A DNA stretch of 12,194 nt from Marinilabiliales bacterium (GTDB lineage: Bacteria > Bacteroidota > Bacteroidia > Bacteroidales > BM523). The DNA lies in contig PKSZ01000313.1 of the NCBI GenBank assembly GCA_002869425.1, positions 1 through 12,194 on the forward strand. Direction: 5' to 3'. Under the pieces are notes generated by a model. That model was not told where the DNA came from. It saw only the letters and a program-made list of their open reading frames with translations, and did no database searches. This document shows, piece by piece, positions 1 to 7,297 of this stretch (position 1 is its first letter; each line of letters starts with the position of its first letter). Position numbers and translations under genes: made by a program.

Positions 1-2
1 AA

Positions 3-695
3 TACAAAGATGTTTTAAACAAAGATTTACATCTCAAAGGCAAATGGTGCTCTCATGTGTTTCACAATAGCAATCCTATTACTCTGGAATTGGGTTGCGG
101 GAAAGGGGAATATACCGTTGGTCTGGCAAAAAGGTTTCCGAAAAAAAATTTCATTGGAATTGATATTAAAGGAGCCCGAATGTGGAAAGGAGCTAAAACA
201 GCAAACGAGAGCAAGATTGAAAATGCTGCTTTCCTTAGAACGCGAATTGAATTTATAAATAGTTTCTTTGCAGAAAATGAGATAGATGAGATCTGGATAA
301 CTTTCCCTGATCCCCAAATGAAAAAAAGAAGAGAAAAAAAACGACTTTCGGGTGCTGCCTTTTTAAATCGATATAAGCAATTTCTCACACCTGAAGGAAT
401 TGTTCATCTGAAGACAGACAGTTTATTTTTGCACAAATATACACTTGAAGTAATCAAAGAAAACAACTTGCCACTTCTTTATTCCAGCGATAATATATAC
501 GCAGAAGAACTACACAGCGACGCCCTGTCAATCAGAACTTTTTACGAAACTTTCTTCCTGAAAAACGGAAAAAACATAACCTATCTCAAGTTTCAGCTCA
601 AAACAAACAAGGAATTACAAAATCCCAAAATTAATGAAGAACTTTTTTACGAAAGTTTACAGGATAACCAAATTAATACCCGAAGGACGAGTTAG
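3..695 (+). CDS. trmB: tRNA (guanine-N7)-methyltransferase, 5' end cut by window edge
   Basis: TrmB transfers a methyl group from S-adenosylmethionine to N7 of G46 in the variable loop of tRNAs, in the cytoplasm. The frame is already open from base 3, and its translation upstream of the GTG at 57 (reading LHLKGKW before the core) resembles the N-terminal lead-in of Bacteroidota TrmB. The GTG at 57 is therefore unlikely to be the start; the true one lies before the window. Visible landmarks are the SAM-binding loop ELGCGKGEYTVG (about 87-122), the following FIGIDIKGARMWKGA segment, and the family signature FPDPQMKK (303-326) with a basic stretch and KRLSGAAFLNRY behind it. The C-terminal LSIRTFYE and YLKFQL segments also fit. 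The last 62 nt overlap the next gene in another frame. Family assignment is firm; only the missing N-terminus is uncertain. Confidence 0.93.
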   Translation, partial: YKDVLNKDLHLKGKWCSHVFHNSNPITLELGCGKGEYTVGLAKRFPKKNFIGIDIKGARMWKGAKTANESKIENAAFLRTRIEFINSFFAENEIDEIWITFPDPQMKKRREKKRLSGAAFLNRYKQFLTPEGIVHLKTDSLFLHKYTLEVIKENNLPLLYSSDNIYAEELHSDALSIRTFYETFFLKNGKNITYLKFQLKTNKELQNPKINEELFYESLQDNQINTRRTS

Positions 696-960
696 TACAT
701 ACGGAGCCATAGCTGAATATCTTGGAACAAAAAGCTCCGCCAGAGTTGTAGGTTGGGCATTAAACAACTGCCAGTTTAACGAAGGTTATATTCCGGCTCA
801 CAGGGTGGTAAACAGAAACGGTATACTAAGCGGAAAAAATCATTTTCCTAATGATAAAACCATGCAAGAGCTACTTGAATCAGAGGGAATTACAATAGAA
901 AACAATCAGGTTGTAAATTTCGAAAAAGTATTCTGGAATCCTAACAAAGAAATTAGTTAA
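634..960 (+). CDS. Alkyltransferase-like (ATL) protein, MGMT family without catalytic cysteine
   Basis: This 108-residue protein matches the DNA-binding C-terminal domain of O6-alkylguanine-DNA alkyltransferases: IPEGRVSTYGAIAEYLG (about 15-31), the arginine-finger region SSARVVGWALNNC (34-46) and the active-site stretch PAHRVVNRNG (54-63). Active MGMT proteins have PCHRV there; here Ala55 replaces the methyl-accepting cysteine, so direct repair is not expected. Known ATL proteins with Trp or Ala at this place bind O6-alkylguanine, flip it out and recruit nucleotide excision repair; that role is inferred here. The ATG at 634 gives the usual short helix before IPEGRV, so the 62-nt overlap with trmB looks real and suggests translational coupling. 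Its stop overlaps the stop of the convergent ald gene. Cys46 is not in the active-site position. Confidence is high for family, moderate for the repair role. Confidence 0.9.
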   Translation: MKNFFTKVYRITKLIPEGRVSTYGAIAEYLGTKSSARVVGWALNNCQFNEGYIPAHRVVNRNGILSGKNHFPNDKTMQELLESEGITIENNQVVNFEKVFWNPNKEIS

Positions 961-2183
961 AATGCTGCCAATAGCAAATCAATATCCTTTGAAGAAATAT
1001 CATGCAATTCACCCACATAGTTATTGGTTAGAATTCCATTAAAAAGGTACACACTGCTTCTTACGCCAACACTTTCCTTTATCAATTGTTTAATTCCTCC
1101 ACAAAAACCAATATCCAGTATAACCGGAGTAATGATATTACTCAATGCATATGAAGCCGTTCTTGCTACTCGTGAAGCAATATTCGGCACACAGTAATGT
1201 ATTACACCATGCTCTATAAAAACAGGATTACTATGAGTTGTTAGCTTAGATGTTTCAAATGTTCCTCCCCGATCTATATCAATATCAATGATAACAGAGT
1301 TCATTTTCATTTTCTGAACCATCTCTTCCGTAACAATAAAGCTATGCTTACCGTTAATATTCTGAAATGCCCCGATAACCACATCGGCAGATCTCAATGC
1401 TTTGTCCACTACCTTGGGCAACAAAATAGATGTATACAGTCTGAATCCTATTTTTTGTTGCAACTGCCTTAACCTATGGGTATCTGTGTCAAATACTTTA
1501 ACGCGGGCACCCAGGCCTATGGCTGTTTTGATTGCATATTCTGCAGCAGTGCCAGATCCCAGAACAACCACTTCAGTAGGTGTAACCCCTGTTATACCAC
1601 CCAACATTTCACCTTTTCCATTATGAACATTGCTTAAATATTCTGCAGCAATAAGCACTGATGTCGTACCGGAAATCTCACTCATAGAACGAACAATCTG
1701 ATGATTACCAAACTGATCTTTCAAGTATTCAAAAGCCATTGCAGTTATTCGTTTCTGCATTAAACTTCTAAAATATTTTTGTGTTCTATTGTGAGGATGT
1801 AAAACAGTGAAAATAATTTGTTTACCTGGCATCAACTCTATTTCTTCCTCGGTTAGGGAAGAGACCTTTATTATGATATCCTTTTTTAACAATTCCTCCT
1901 TGTCGAATAATACCTGAGCTCCCGCTTCAGAATAGTCACGATCTTGAAAATTTGCACATTTACCGGCATCACCTTCAATATACACACTATGTCCATTATT
2001 TACCAGCAAATCAACAGCCAAGGGAGTCAAGGGTATTCTATTCTCATTGCTCGTAGATTCCTTTAAGATAGCAATGCTCAATTCTTGATGTTTCTTTCCA
2101 ACTTCAAGCATTTCCTCCTGTGGAAGAAGCTTTTCTGGGTTACCCAATGAGAAATTTGTTGATGCAGATCCGAATGATACCAT
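957..2183 (-). CDS. ald: Alanine dehydrogenase, Bacteroidota type
   Basis: Predicted NAD-dependent alanine dehydrogenase (L-alanine to pyruvate and ammonium, reversible), cytoplasmic, 408 residues. Residues that the family uses are present: Arg49 in ENRIPLTP and Lys106 in IIIKVSS (substrate binding), His129 in FTVLHPH, and Asp304 in DIDRGGTFETS, which aligns with the catalytic Asp of the canonical IDQGG motif. The nucleotide-binding loop VVVLGSGTAAEYA spans 205-217, and Asp232 at the end of the next strand fits NAD rather than NADP. THSNPVFIEHGVIHYCVPN (316-334) is another family block. About 33 residues precede the usual N-terminus; I recall this extension (LLPQEEMLEV) from other Bacteroidota members, so I keep the ATG at 2183. 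It lies 48 nt after tsaE and may share its transcript. Substrate is inferred by homology, and relatives include transhydrogenase alpha subunits. Confidence 0.9.
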   Translation of the reverse strand: MVSFGSASTNFSLGNPEKLLPQEEMLEVGKKHQELSIAILKESTSNENRIPLTPLAVDLLVNNGHSVYIEGDAGKCANFQDRDYSEAGAQVLFDKEELLKKDIIIKVSSLTEEEIELMPGKQIIFTVLHPHNRTQKYFRSLMQKRITAMAFEYLKDQFGNHQIVRSMSEISGTTSVLIAAEYLSNVHNGKGEMLGGITGVTPTEVVVLGSGTAAEYAIKTAIGLGARVKVFDTDTHRLRQLQQKIGFRLYTSILLPKVVDKALRSADVVIGAFQNINGKHSFIVTEEMVQKMKMNSVIIDIDIDRGGTFETSKLTTHSNPVFIEHGVIHYCVPNIASRVARTASYALSNIITPVILDIGFCGGIKQLIKESVGVRSSVYLFNGILTNNYVGELHDISSKDIDLLLAAF

Positions 2184-2231
2184 GTTTGTATATTTTATAA
2201 AGCCTTTTATACGAAAAATTAATGTAAAAAG

Positions 2232-2660
2232 TTACCAAATTGTAATCATTCTTTTGCCAGAATTTTCTATGGTAATTTTTATGTTCACAACCTCAGTTTC
2301 TATGTAATCTTCAATTAATTCAGGCCATTCAATAAAACAAATCTCATTCCCGTTTAACAGTTCAAAAACGCCCGTTTGCAAAGCCTCATCAACATCTTTT
2401 ATTCTATACATATCCATATGATAAATTGATCCTGCATTTTTTGTTGAATATTCATTAACTATCGCAAAAGTGGGGCTTGTAACCTCATCAACAACATCGA
2501 GTTCTACACACAAATATTTAATCAGAGTAGTTTTTCCTGCACCCATTTCAGCATGAAACAAGAAAATATTTTGTACTCCAAAAGTTTTCAATATTTCCTC
2601 TGCCAAAGCAGGTAAATCATCAATTCCAGTAATTGTTCTCTCTATTCTTTTCTGAAACAT
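2232..2660 (-). CDS. tsaE: tRNA threonylcarbamoyladenosine biosynthesis ATPase TsaE
   Basis: TsaE is the small ATPase that works with TsaB and TsaD to place threonylcarbamoyl on A37 of ANN-decoding tRNAs (t6A) in the cytoplasm. The 142-residue length is normal. Motifs in order: Walker A AEMGAGKTT (37-45), in which Ala37 replaces the more usual first glycine but still fits the [AG]xxxxGK[ST] pattern; SPTFAIVNEY (62-71); HMDMYRI (81-87) with Asp83 and Arg86; and the Walker B-like IEWPE (110-114). The gene begins one base after the porX stop, so it is almost certainly translated from the porX transcript. No independent promoter is visible in that space. The adjacency of tsaE to porX and ald is one I recall from other Bacteroidota genomes. 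Confidence 0.95.
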   Translation of the reverse strand: MFQKRIERTITGIDDLPALAEEILKTFGVQNIFLFHAEMGAGKTTLIKYLCVELDVVDEVTSPTFAIVNEYSTKNAGSIYHMDMYRIKDVDEALQTGVFELLNGNEICFIEWPELIEDYIETEVVNIKITIENSGKRMITIW

Positions 2661-2661
2661 T

Positions 2662-4218
2662 TTACTTTTTTGACTTTAAAGTAATCACAGGAATAAGCAT
2701 TTCTTCCATTGAAATTCCGCCGTGCTGAAATGTATCACGATAATACTTTACATAATGGTTGAAATTATTTGGATAGGCAAAAAAGTCTTCACCCGTAGCA
2801 AAAATATACGAAGAGCTAATATTTGTTTTTGGCAAATGGGCTTTGGCAGGATCTGTAACCTCAAAAACTTCTTTTGGTTTATAATTTAAACTTTTACCCT
2901 GCTTATATCTTAGGTTGGTGGTAGTATTCCTGTCACCCACAACTTTTATTGGATTATGAACCTTCACCATACCATGATCTGTAGTTATAATCACTTTTAC
3001 ATTCTGGTCTGATAGTTTTTTTAGTAAATCCAGCAAAGGTGAATGCCTGAACCATGATAAGGTAAGAGAACGATATGCAGATTCATCGCTGGCAAGCTCT
3101 CTGATCATCTGCAATTCTGTTCTTGCATGCGAAAGCATATCAACAAAATTATATACAAGGACTGTCAGATCATTGTGAATAATGTTGGTCAGGTTATCCA
3201 CAATCTTTTTACCCTCCCAATTGTGCTTTATTTTATCGTAATGAAATTTCTTGTTGATATTGAATCGCTTAAGCTGCTTTTCCAGCAAGGCTTCTTCATT
3301 GCTGTTTTTGCTTCCTTCTGCATCTTCATCAACCCACAAATCCGGATACATTTTATGAATTTCTGCAGGCATCAAACCTGCAAACATAGCGTTCCTTGCG
3401 TATTGTGTAGCAGTGGGTAAAATGCTACAAAACAAATCTTCCTCCTCCATGTAAAAAAAATCTCTTATAAGGGGTTGAATCACTTTCCACTGATCAAACC
3501 TTAAGTTATCGATTACGATCACAAATGTTTTCTCACCACGATTAAGAGAAGGAAATACTTTTTTTCGGAAAACATTGGGGGACAGCAACGGTGTATCTTC
3601 ACCTTCACCCTCAAACCAATTGAAATAGTTTTTACTTATATAGCGAAAAAAAGAATTATTGGCCTCTGTCTTTTGCATCTTCAGCACCTCATCCATAGCA
3701 TTCTCATTGGATTTATCCATTTCCAGTTCCCAGTAGGTAACCTTTTTGTAAATATCTATCCAATCCTGCCAACTATTTGCATAGCTAATATCCATGCCAA
3801 TCTTTCCAAATTCAGCCTGGTAATCTGCAGTGTTCTTTTTCGTCACCAACCGCTGGTGATCAATATTCTTTTTAATGGTAAGCAGAATCTGGTTGGGATT
3901 AACAGGCTTAATCAGATAATCAGCAATCTGACTTCCAATGGCTGCTTCCATAATATCTTCAGCCTCACTTTTGGTAATCATTACAATGGGAATACTCGGA
4001 AAAATACTTTTGATTTCGCGTAATATCTCCAGACCACTTTTACCGGGCATATTTTCATCCAAAAAGATAAGATCAAATGAATTGCTTTTCACCAACTCAA
4101 TGGCATCATCACCATTGCTGGCAGTATCAACAGTATATCCCTTGTTCTCAAGAAATAATATGTGTGGCTTCAGAAGATCAATTTCATCATCTGTCCAGAG
4201 AATCCTAATATTGTCCAT
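2662..4218 (-). CDS. porX: T9SS response regulator PorX with PglZ phosphodiesterase domain
   Basis: PorX is the response regulator of the PorX-PorY pair that controls type IX secretion. The receiver domain (about 1-120) has the acidic pair Asp10/Asp11, phospho-acceptor Asp54 in FLDENMPGKSG, Thr82 and Lys104 (LIKPV). A helical linker (about 120-200) leads to a PglZ domain of the alkaline phosphatase superfamily. There I see Asp237 in VIDNLRFDQW, candidate nucleophile Thr271 in LPTATQYARN, Asp360/His364 in FVDMLSHAR, Asp414/His415 in TTDHG, and His499 in FQHGGIS; these are the expected metal and catalytic residues and all are intact. Published work on the Porphyromonas protein reports zinc-dependent cleavage of oligonucleotides by this domain. 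There is no DNA-binding helix-turn-helix. The 518-residue length is typical. It starts 13 nt after porW and ends 1 nt before tsaE. Confidence 0.96.
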   Translation of the reverse strand: MDNIRILWTDDEIDLLKPHILFLENKGYTVDTASNGDDAIELVKSNSFDLIFLDENMPGKSGLEILREIKSIFPSIPIVMITKSEAEDIMEAAIGSQIADYLIKPVNPNQILLTIKKNIDHQRLVTKKNTADYQAEFGKIGMDISYANSWQDWIDIYKKVTYWELEMDKSNENAMDEVLKMQKTEANNSFFRYISKNYFNWFEGEGEDTPLLSPNVFRKKVFPSLNRGEKTFVIVIDNLRFDQWKVIQPLIRDFFYMEEEDLFCSILPTATQYARNAMFAGLMPAEIHKMYPDLWVDEDAEGSKNSNEEALLEKQLKRFNINKKFHYDKIKHNWEGKKIVDNLTNIIHNDLTVLVYNFVDMLSHARTELQMIRELASDESAYRSLTLSWFRHSPLLDLLKKLSDQNVKVIITTDHGMVKVHNPIKVVGDRNTTTNLRYKQGKSLNYKPKEVFEVTDPAKAHLPKTNISSSYIFATGEDFFAYPNNFNHYVKYYRDTFQHGGISMEEMLIPVITLKSKK

Positions 4219-4231
4219 ATTGTTTGATTAA

Positions 4232-6919
4232 CTATTTACCTGAAGATTCCAGATAATGCTTTATAAAATATTTCAGGTATTTATTTATATCCTTGTCTTT
4301 ATAGAAGGCAGCATAATTATCAGACGATATCACAAAATGGTCGTAGTTGTCTGAATTTATGTTTGCATAGACCTGACTATTGTCCTTGATTGCATTGAAA
4401 TAGTTCACCGCTTGCGTTGCATTATCAAAGCTCTTAACAGTAATCATCTGAACGTCCTTATCCAAAACGATAGCACTAACATTAAAGTCAATCATGCTAT
4501 AATTATCAATATTGAAATTTGCAATGTTAAATTTCAAGCGATTTATATCGACTTGCTTACCATCAGCGATAACAATATAAAAATGGCTTTGCTTTTCATT
4601 GTAAGAATATATCTCCTCTGCTTCCTCAACAATTTCATCCTCATTTACGATTTCTGTTCCTGTAGCTTCCGAAACCTCTCCTTTGGTTAAAACAGCCAAA
4701 ATGTCGCTGGCCGGCTCTTTAACTTCACTACCCGGGTATTCTTTTAATAAATATTTTAACTGCGCCTTTACCTTTGAAGTATCGCCCATCTCACCTGTTG
4801 ACAATGCTCTCAAGAACAGGAACTTTGGCATAAGCTCACTACCGGCAAAAGCTGTATCTGCTTGGTTTACCTTCGATATTACCTCGGCATAATTGTTGTT
4901 TTTATACTGTGCATATGTCTCTTCGTAAAACTTTTGCGCTTTGTTTTGATTTTCAGCAAGATTCTTTAAATAATCAGGGTTTTTCAATATCAAAGCATAT
5001 TTACTGTCGGGATACTTGCTTATAATCAATGCCTTATACTTATCTGCATTTGACTGATCATCCAATAAAACATACAAGCTGTAAATATCATAGTAAGCAT
5101 AAAGCTCATACTCACTTCCCGGAAACCGCTTATTCAAAGTTTTATAAGCCTCTATAGCTTTAGGGTAATCTTTAAGTTTTTCTTTGTAGGCTAATCCTAA
5201 CTTATACAAAGCTTTCTTTATGCTTTCATTGGATACAGCAACAGCAGAATCTGTCAATGGTAAATCCTGCAAGTAATACTCCCTTGTTTTGTTATCTTCC
5301 ACCCTGTCTTCTGCAGTGGAATCTGCATTGGCCATTTCTTCATCACCCAGGCCAAAGTCTACTACTGATTTATTCTTACGTCTCCAATTATCAGCCAACT
5401 TTCGCGTACCCCACTTATTGGCAAACTGTGTCTTTCCAAGTGCAACAGCCTGTGGATTATAAAAATACCATTTCCCTCCTCCTCCTGTTGAGCTTCCCCT
5501 GTTCATTCTTGAATCCTGTTCAAACATAGCAGCATTCATTCTTCGTTGCTGTTCCATCTCTTTAACTCTTCGCTCTTCTTCCTTAAGCTCTTCAATAATT
5601 TTATCAATCATTGTATTTCGAGCTCTATCATCCATTGCTGCGACTTTCTGAAGGCTATCTTCTCGCTCAACGGTTGTTATATATCCAACCAACTCGGTAA
5701 GGTTACCAGATAAAAGTTTTAGATTTTCATAACGTGGATGCTCAGCATTAAGAACAGATAAGCAGCTATCGTAATATGCCTGCGAAAGAATATAATCGGG
5801 ACGGGAAAAATAGATATCACCCAACGCCATATATGTTAGTGCCTGCTGATCTGCATTGGCCATACTTTTCTCTGCAGAAAGTTTATAGTATTCAATGGCT
5901 TCTTTTTCATTGTTCTCTTTTTCATTGATTTTAGCTAAAGCATAATAGATCTGATCTTGATATTCGATGTTTTTATCATCTTTCAGCATTTTATTCAATT
6001 GCTTCCTGATTTCACGACTATCTCCAGCCCCTGCATCGTAAGAAGTAGCCCTGTTAATCTTAGCGCTGAATGCCATCTCATAATTTGGATTCAAACGAAC
6101 AACATCCGCGTATAATCTTGAAGCTTCAACGGAGTTACCCAATTGTTGATTAATTTGAGCCAAAATATACTTATATCTGGCTCTTTCTACTTTCTTCCTT
6201 GAAGTTTTTATGGCAAGTTCAAGCATTGGTATGGCATCTGAATACTTTTTCTGCTTCATGTAAAAATCAGCATAAGTTGTTGCAAATGCATTGGTTAACC
6301 TTTTAGGGAACTCCTTTTCGGCTTCTATCTGATCCAATAACTCTTTCGCTCTCCTAAAATTCTTTTGCTCAATATATGTTCTGGCAAGCCAGACAAGACC
6401 ATCATATTTGGTACTCATATCTGAATACTGCTGAATTATGTAAACATAACTCTGTGCTGCCAGAAAATAATCATGCTTATAAAAATGCGCATTACCCATC
6501 ATTAGGTGGCTGTCATCTACCCAGTTACAGTATTCTTTTCTATTGTAAAAAGCCTCCTGAGCTTCTGTTTTCTCACCCCTCCTTCGCTTTGGCTTAACGG
6601 TAATTGAATGCATGGTTATGACCTTGGAGGCCTTTTTAATTGCCTTATCCATCTCCCCCACAACACTACTGGCAGCTTCTGTAGAACTATGCTTAAAAAC
6701 CGGAAGCATTAGAGAATAATTGTCCGGTACATTTTTCTCTATTTTCTTTACACCTGCTTTTAAACTTTCATAACCATTGAAGTAAGCATTGTAATGCGAA
6801 GTAATATTATGATAGGTTCTTGTTACAACAGTATTTTTTTGTGTTGTACAACCCAGCATTACCACCAGTGCGAAAAAAACTATAAGTTTAATATGTATAT
6901 GGGCCCTATATTGCAACAT
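4232..6919 (-). CDS. porW: T9SS lipoprotein PorW/SprE with TPR repeats
   Basis: Predicted outer-membrane lipoprotein of the type IX secretion system (PorW in Porphyromonas, SprE in Flavobacterium), needed for secretion and gliding. A signal peptide (about 5-23) ends in a lipobox with Cys24 (MLGCTTQ). No acidic surface-export signal follows the cysteine, so a periplasm-facing location is likely. TPR-like helical repeats run from about 130 to 395. A charged coiled-coil segment (about 430-462) precedes the block KWYFYNP...FANKWGTRKLADNWRRKNK (483-517), which I recognise as conserved in this family. More TPRs occupy about 560-745. After an acidic linker (757-770) comes a C-terminal alpha/beta domain (775-890) that looks SPOR-like in pattern. 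A candidate promoter and a 16-bp palindrome lie just upstream, and porX follows after 13 nt. The family call is confident; the domain edges are estimates. Confidence 0.92.
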   Translation of the reverse strand: MLQYRAHIHIKLIVFFALVVMLGCTTQKNTVVTRTYHNITSHYNAYFNGYESLKAGVKKIEKNVPDNYSLMLPVFKHSSTEAASSVVGEMDKAIKKASKVITMHSITVKPKRRRGEKTEAQEAFYNRKEYCNWVDDSHLMMGNAHFYKHDYFLAAQSYVYIIQQYSDMSTKYDGLVWLARTYIEQKNFRRAKELLDQIEAEKEFPKRLTNAFATTYADFYMKQKKYSDAIPMLELAIKTSRKKVERARYKYILAQINQQLGNSVEASRLYADVVRLNPNYEMAFSAKINRATSYDAGAGDSREIRKQLNKMLKDDKNIEYQDQIYYALAKINEKENNEKEAIEYYKLSAEKSMANADQQALTYMALGDIYFSRPDYILSQAYYDSCLSVLNAEHPRYENLKLLSGNLTELVGYITTVEREDSLQKVAAMDDRARNTMIDKIIEELKEEERRVKEMEQQRRMNAAMFEQDSRMNRGSSTGGGGKWYFYNPQAVALGKTQFANKWGTRKLADNWRRKNKSVVDFGLGDEEMANADSTAEDRVEDNKTREYYLQDLPLTDSAVAVSNESIKKALYKLGLAYKEKLKDYPKAIEAYKTLNKRFPGSEYELYAYYDIYSLYVLLDDQSNADKYKALIISKYPDSKYALILKNPDYLKNLAENQNKAQKFYEETYAQYKNNNYAEVISKVNQADTAFAGSELMPKFLFLRALSTGEMGDTSKVKAQLKYLLKEYPGSEVKEPASDILAVLTKGEVSEATGTEIVNEDEIVEEAEEIYSYNEKQSHFYIVIADGKQVDINRLKFNIANFNIDNYSMIDFNVSAIVLDKDVQMITVKSFDNATQAVNYFNAIKDNSQVYANINSDNYDHFVISSDNYAAFYKDKDINKYLKYFIKHYLESSGK

Positions 6920-6945
6920 ATTCAGTTTAGTAAACTCTGAAAATG

Positions 6946-6953
6946 CAAAATTA
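6946..6953 (-). promoter_or_regulatory. Candidate -7 promoter box for porW-porX
   Basis: On the minus strand this reads TAATTTTG, an exact match to the Bacteroidota sigma-ABfr -7 consensus TAnnTTTG. It lies 26 nt before the porW ATG, which would give a leader of roughly 20 nt. No TTTG-like -33 box stands at the expected 17-23 bp spacing; a palindrome occupies most of that spacer instead. In AT-rich DNA a match to this consensus can arise by chance. Confidence 0.4.
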
Positions 6954-6954
6954 T

Positions 6955-6970
6955 TTTATGATATCATAAA
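6955..6970. promoter_or_regulatory. 16-bp perfect palindrome beside the porW -7 box, possible operator
   Basis: TTTATGATATCATAAA reads the same on both strands, with no spacer between the half sites. It begins one base upstream of the candidate porW -7 box, so it would fill the -7/-33 spacer. A dimeric regulator bound here would compete with RNA polymerase. No regulator is identified in the window, and AT-rich palindromes also occur by chance, so function is inference. Confidence 0.35.
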
Positions 6971-7026
6971 TTTAATGTAAGAATTTAAAAATCAAATTCT
7001 CACACAAATTGAAGCATTAGATTGAG

Positions 7027-7269
7027 CTACAAATTTACTGCAACTACCTCTTTAATCTGCGGAACTTCTCTTTTAACTGCCTGTTCAACTCCATTTTTTA
7101 ATGTCTGGATTGAAAACGGGCAAGAACCACAAGCACCCTGCAATTCAACTTTCACAACAAGATCATCTGTAATTTCAACCAGCTCGATATCTCCACCATC
7201 AGCTTGAAGATACGGTTTCACTTGATTTAATGCATCTACTACCTTTTGTTTTACTTCTTCGTTTGTCAT
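7027..7269 (-). CDS. NifU-type Fe-S scaffold/carrier protein
   Basis: An 80-residue protein that consists of the NifU C-terminal (Nfu) domain alone. It has the family's PYLQADGGDIELVEI block (19-33) and the cluster-binding CxxC at Cys47/Cys50 in GACGSCPFS, followed by an amphipathic helix (TLKNGVEQAVKREVP). Proteins of this family hold a 4Fe-4S or 2Fe-2S cluster, usually between two subunits, and pass it to target enzymes. It starts 28 nt after mrp, whose product is a predicted Fe-S cluster ATPase, so the two probably form one Fe-S assembly operon. Porin or nitrogenase genes are absent nearby, so a general housekeeping role is more likely than nitrogen fixation. It is followed by 107 nt before porW. 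Confidence 0.93.
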   Translation of the reverse strand: MTNEEVKQKVVDALNQVKPYLQADGGDIELVEITDDLVVKVELQGACGSCPFSIQTLKNGVEQAVKREVPQIKEVVAVNL

Positions 7270-7297
7270 CTTTTCAAATTTTATACAAAAATAGATA

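Noticed and set aside
55..258. Open frame starting with ATG at 55 as an alternative gene.
   Set aside because: It is out of frame with TrmB, whose conserved motifs continue both upstream and downstream of this point.
3127..4231. Three plus-strand open frames of about 97-116 codons inside porX.
   Set aside because: All lie antisense within conserved porX domains and encode low-complexity, cysteine- and isoleucine-rich peptides with no family resemblance.
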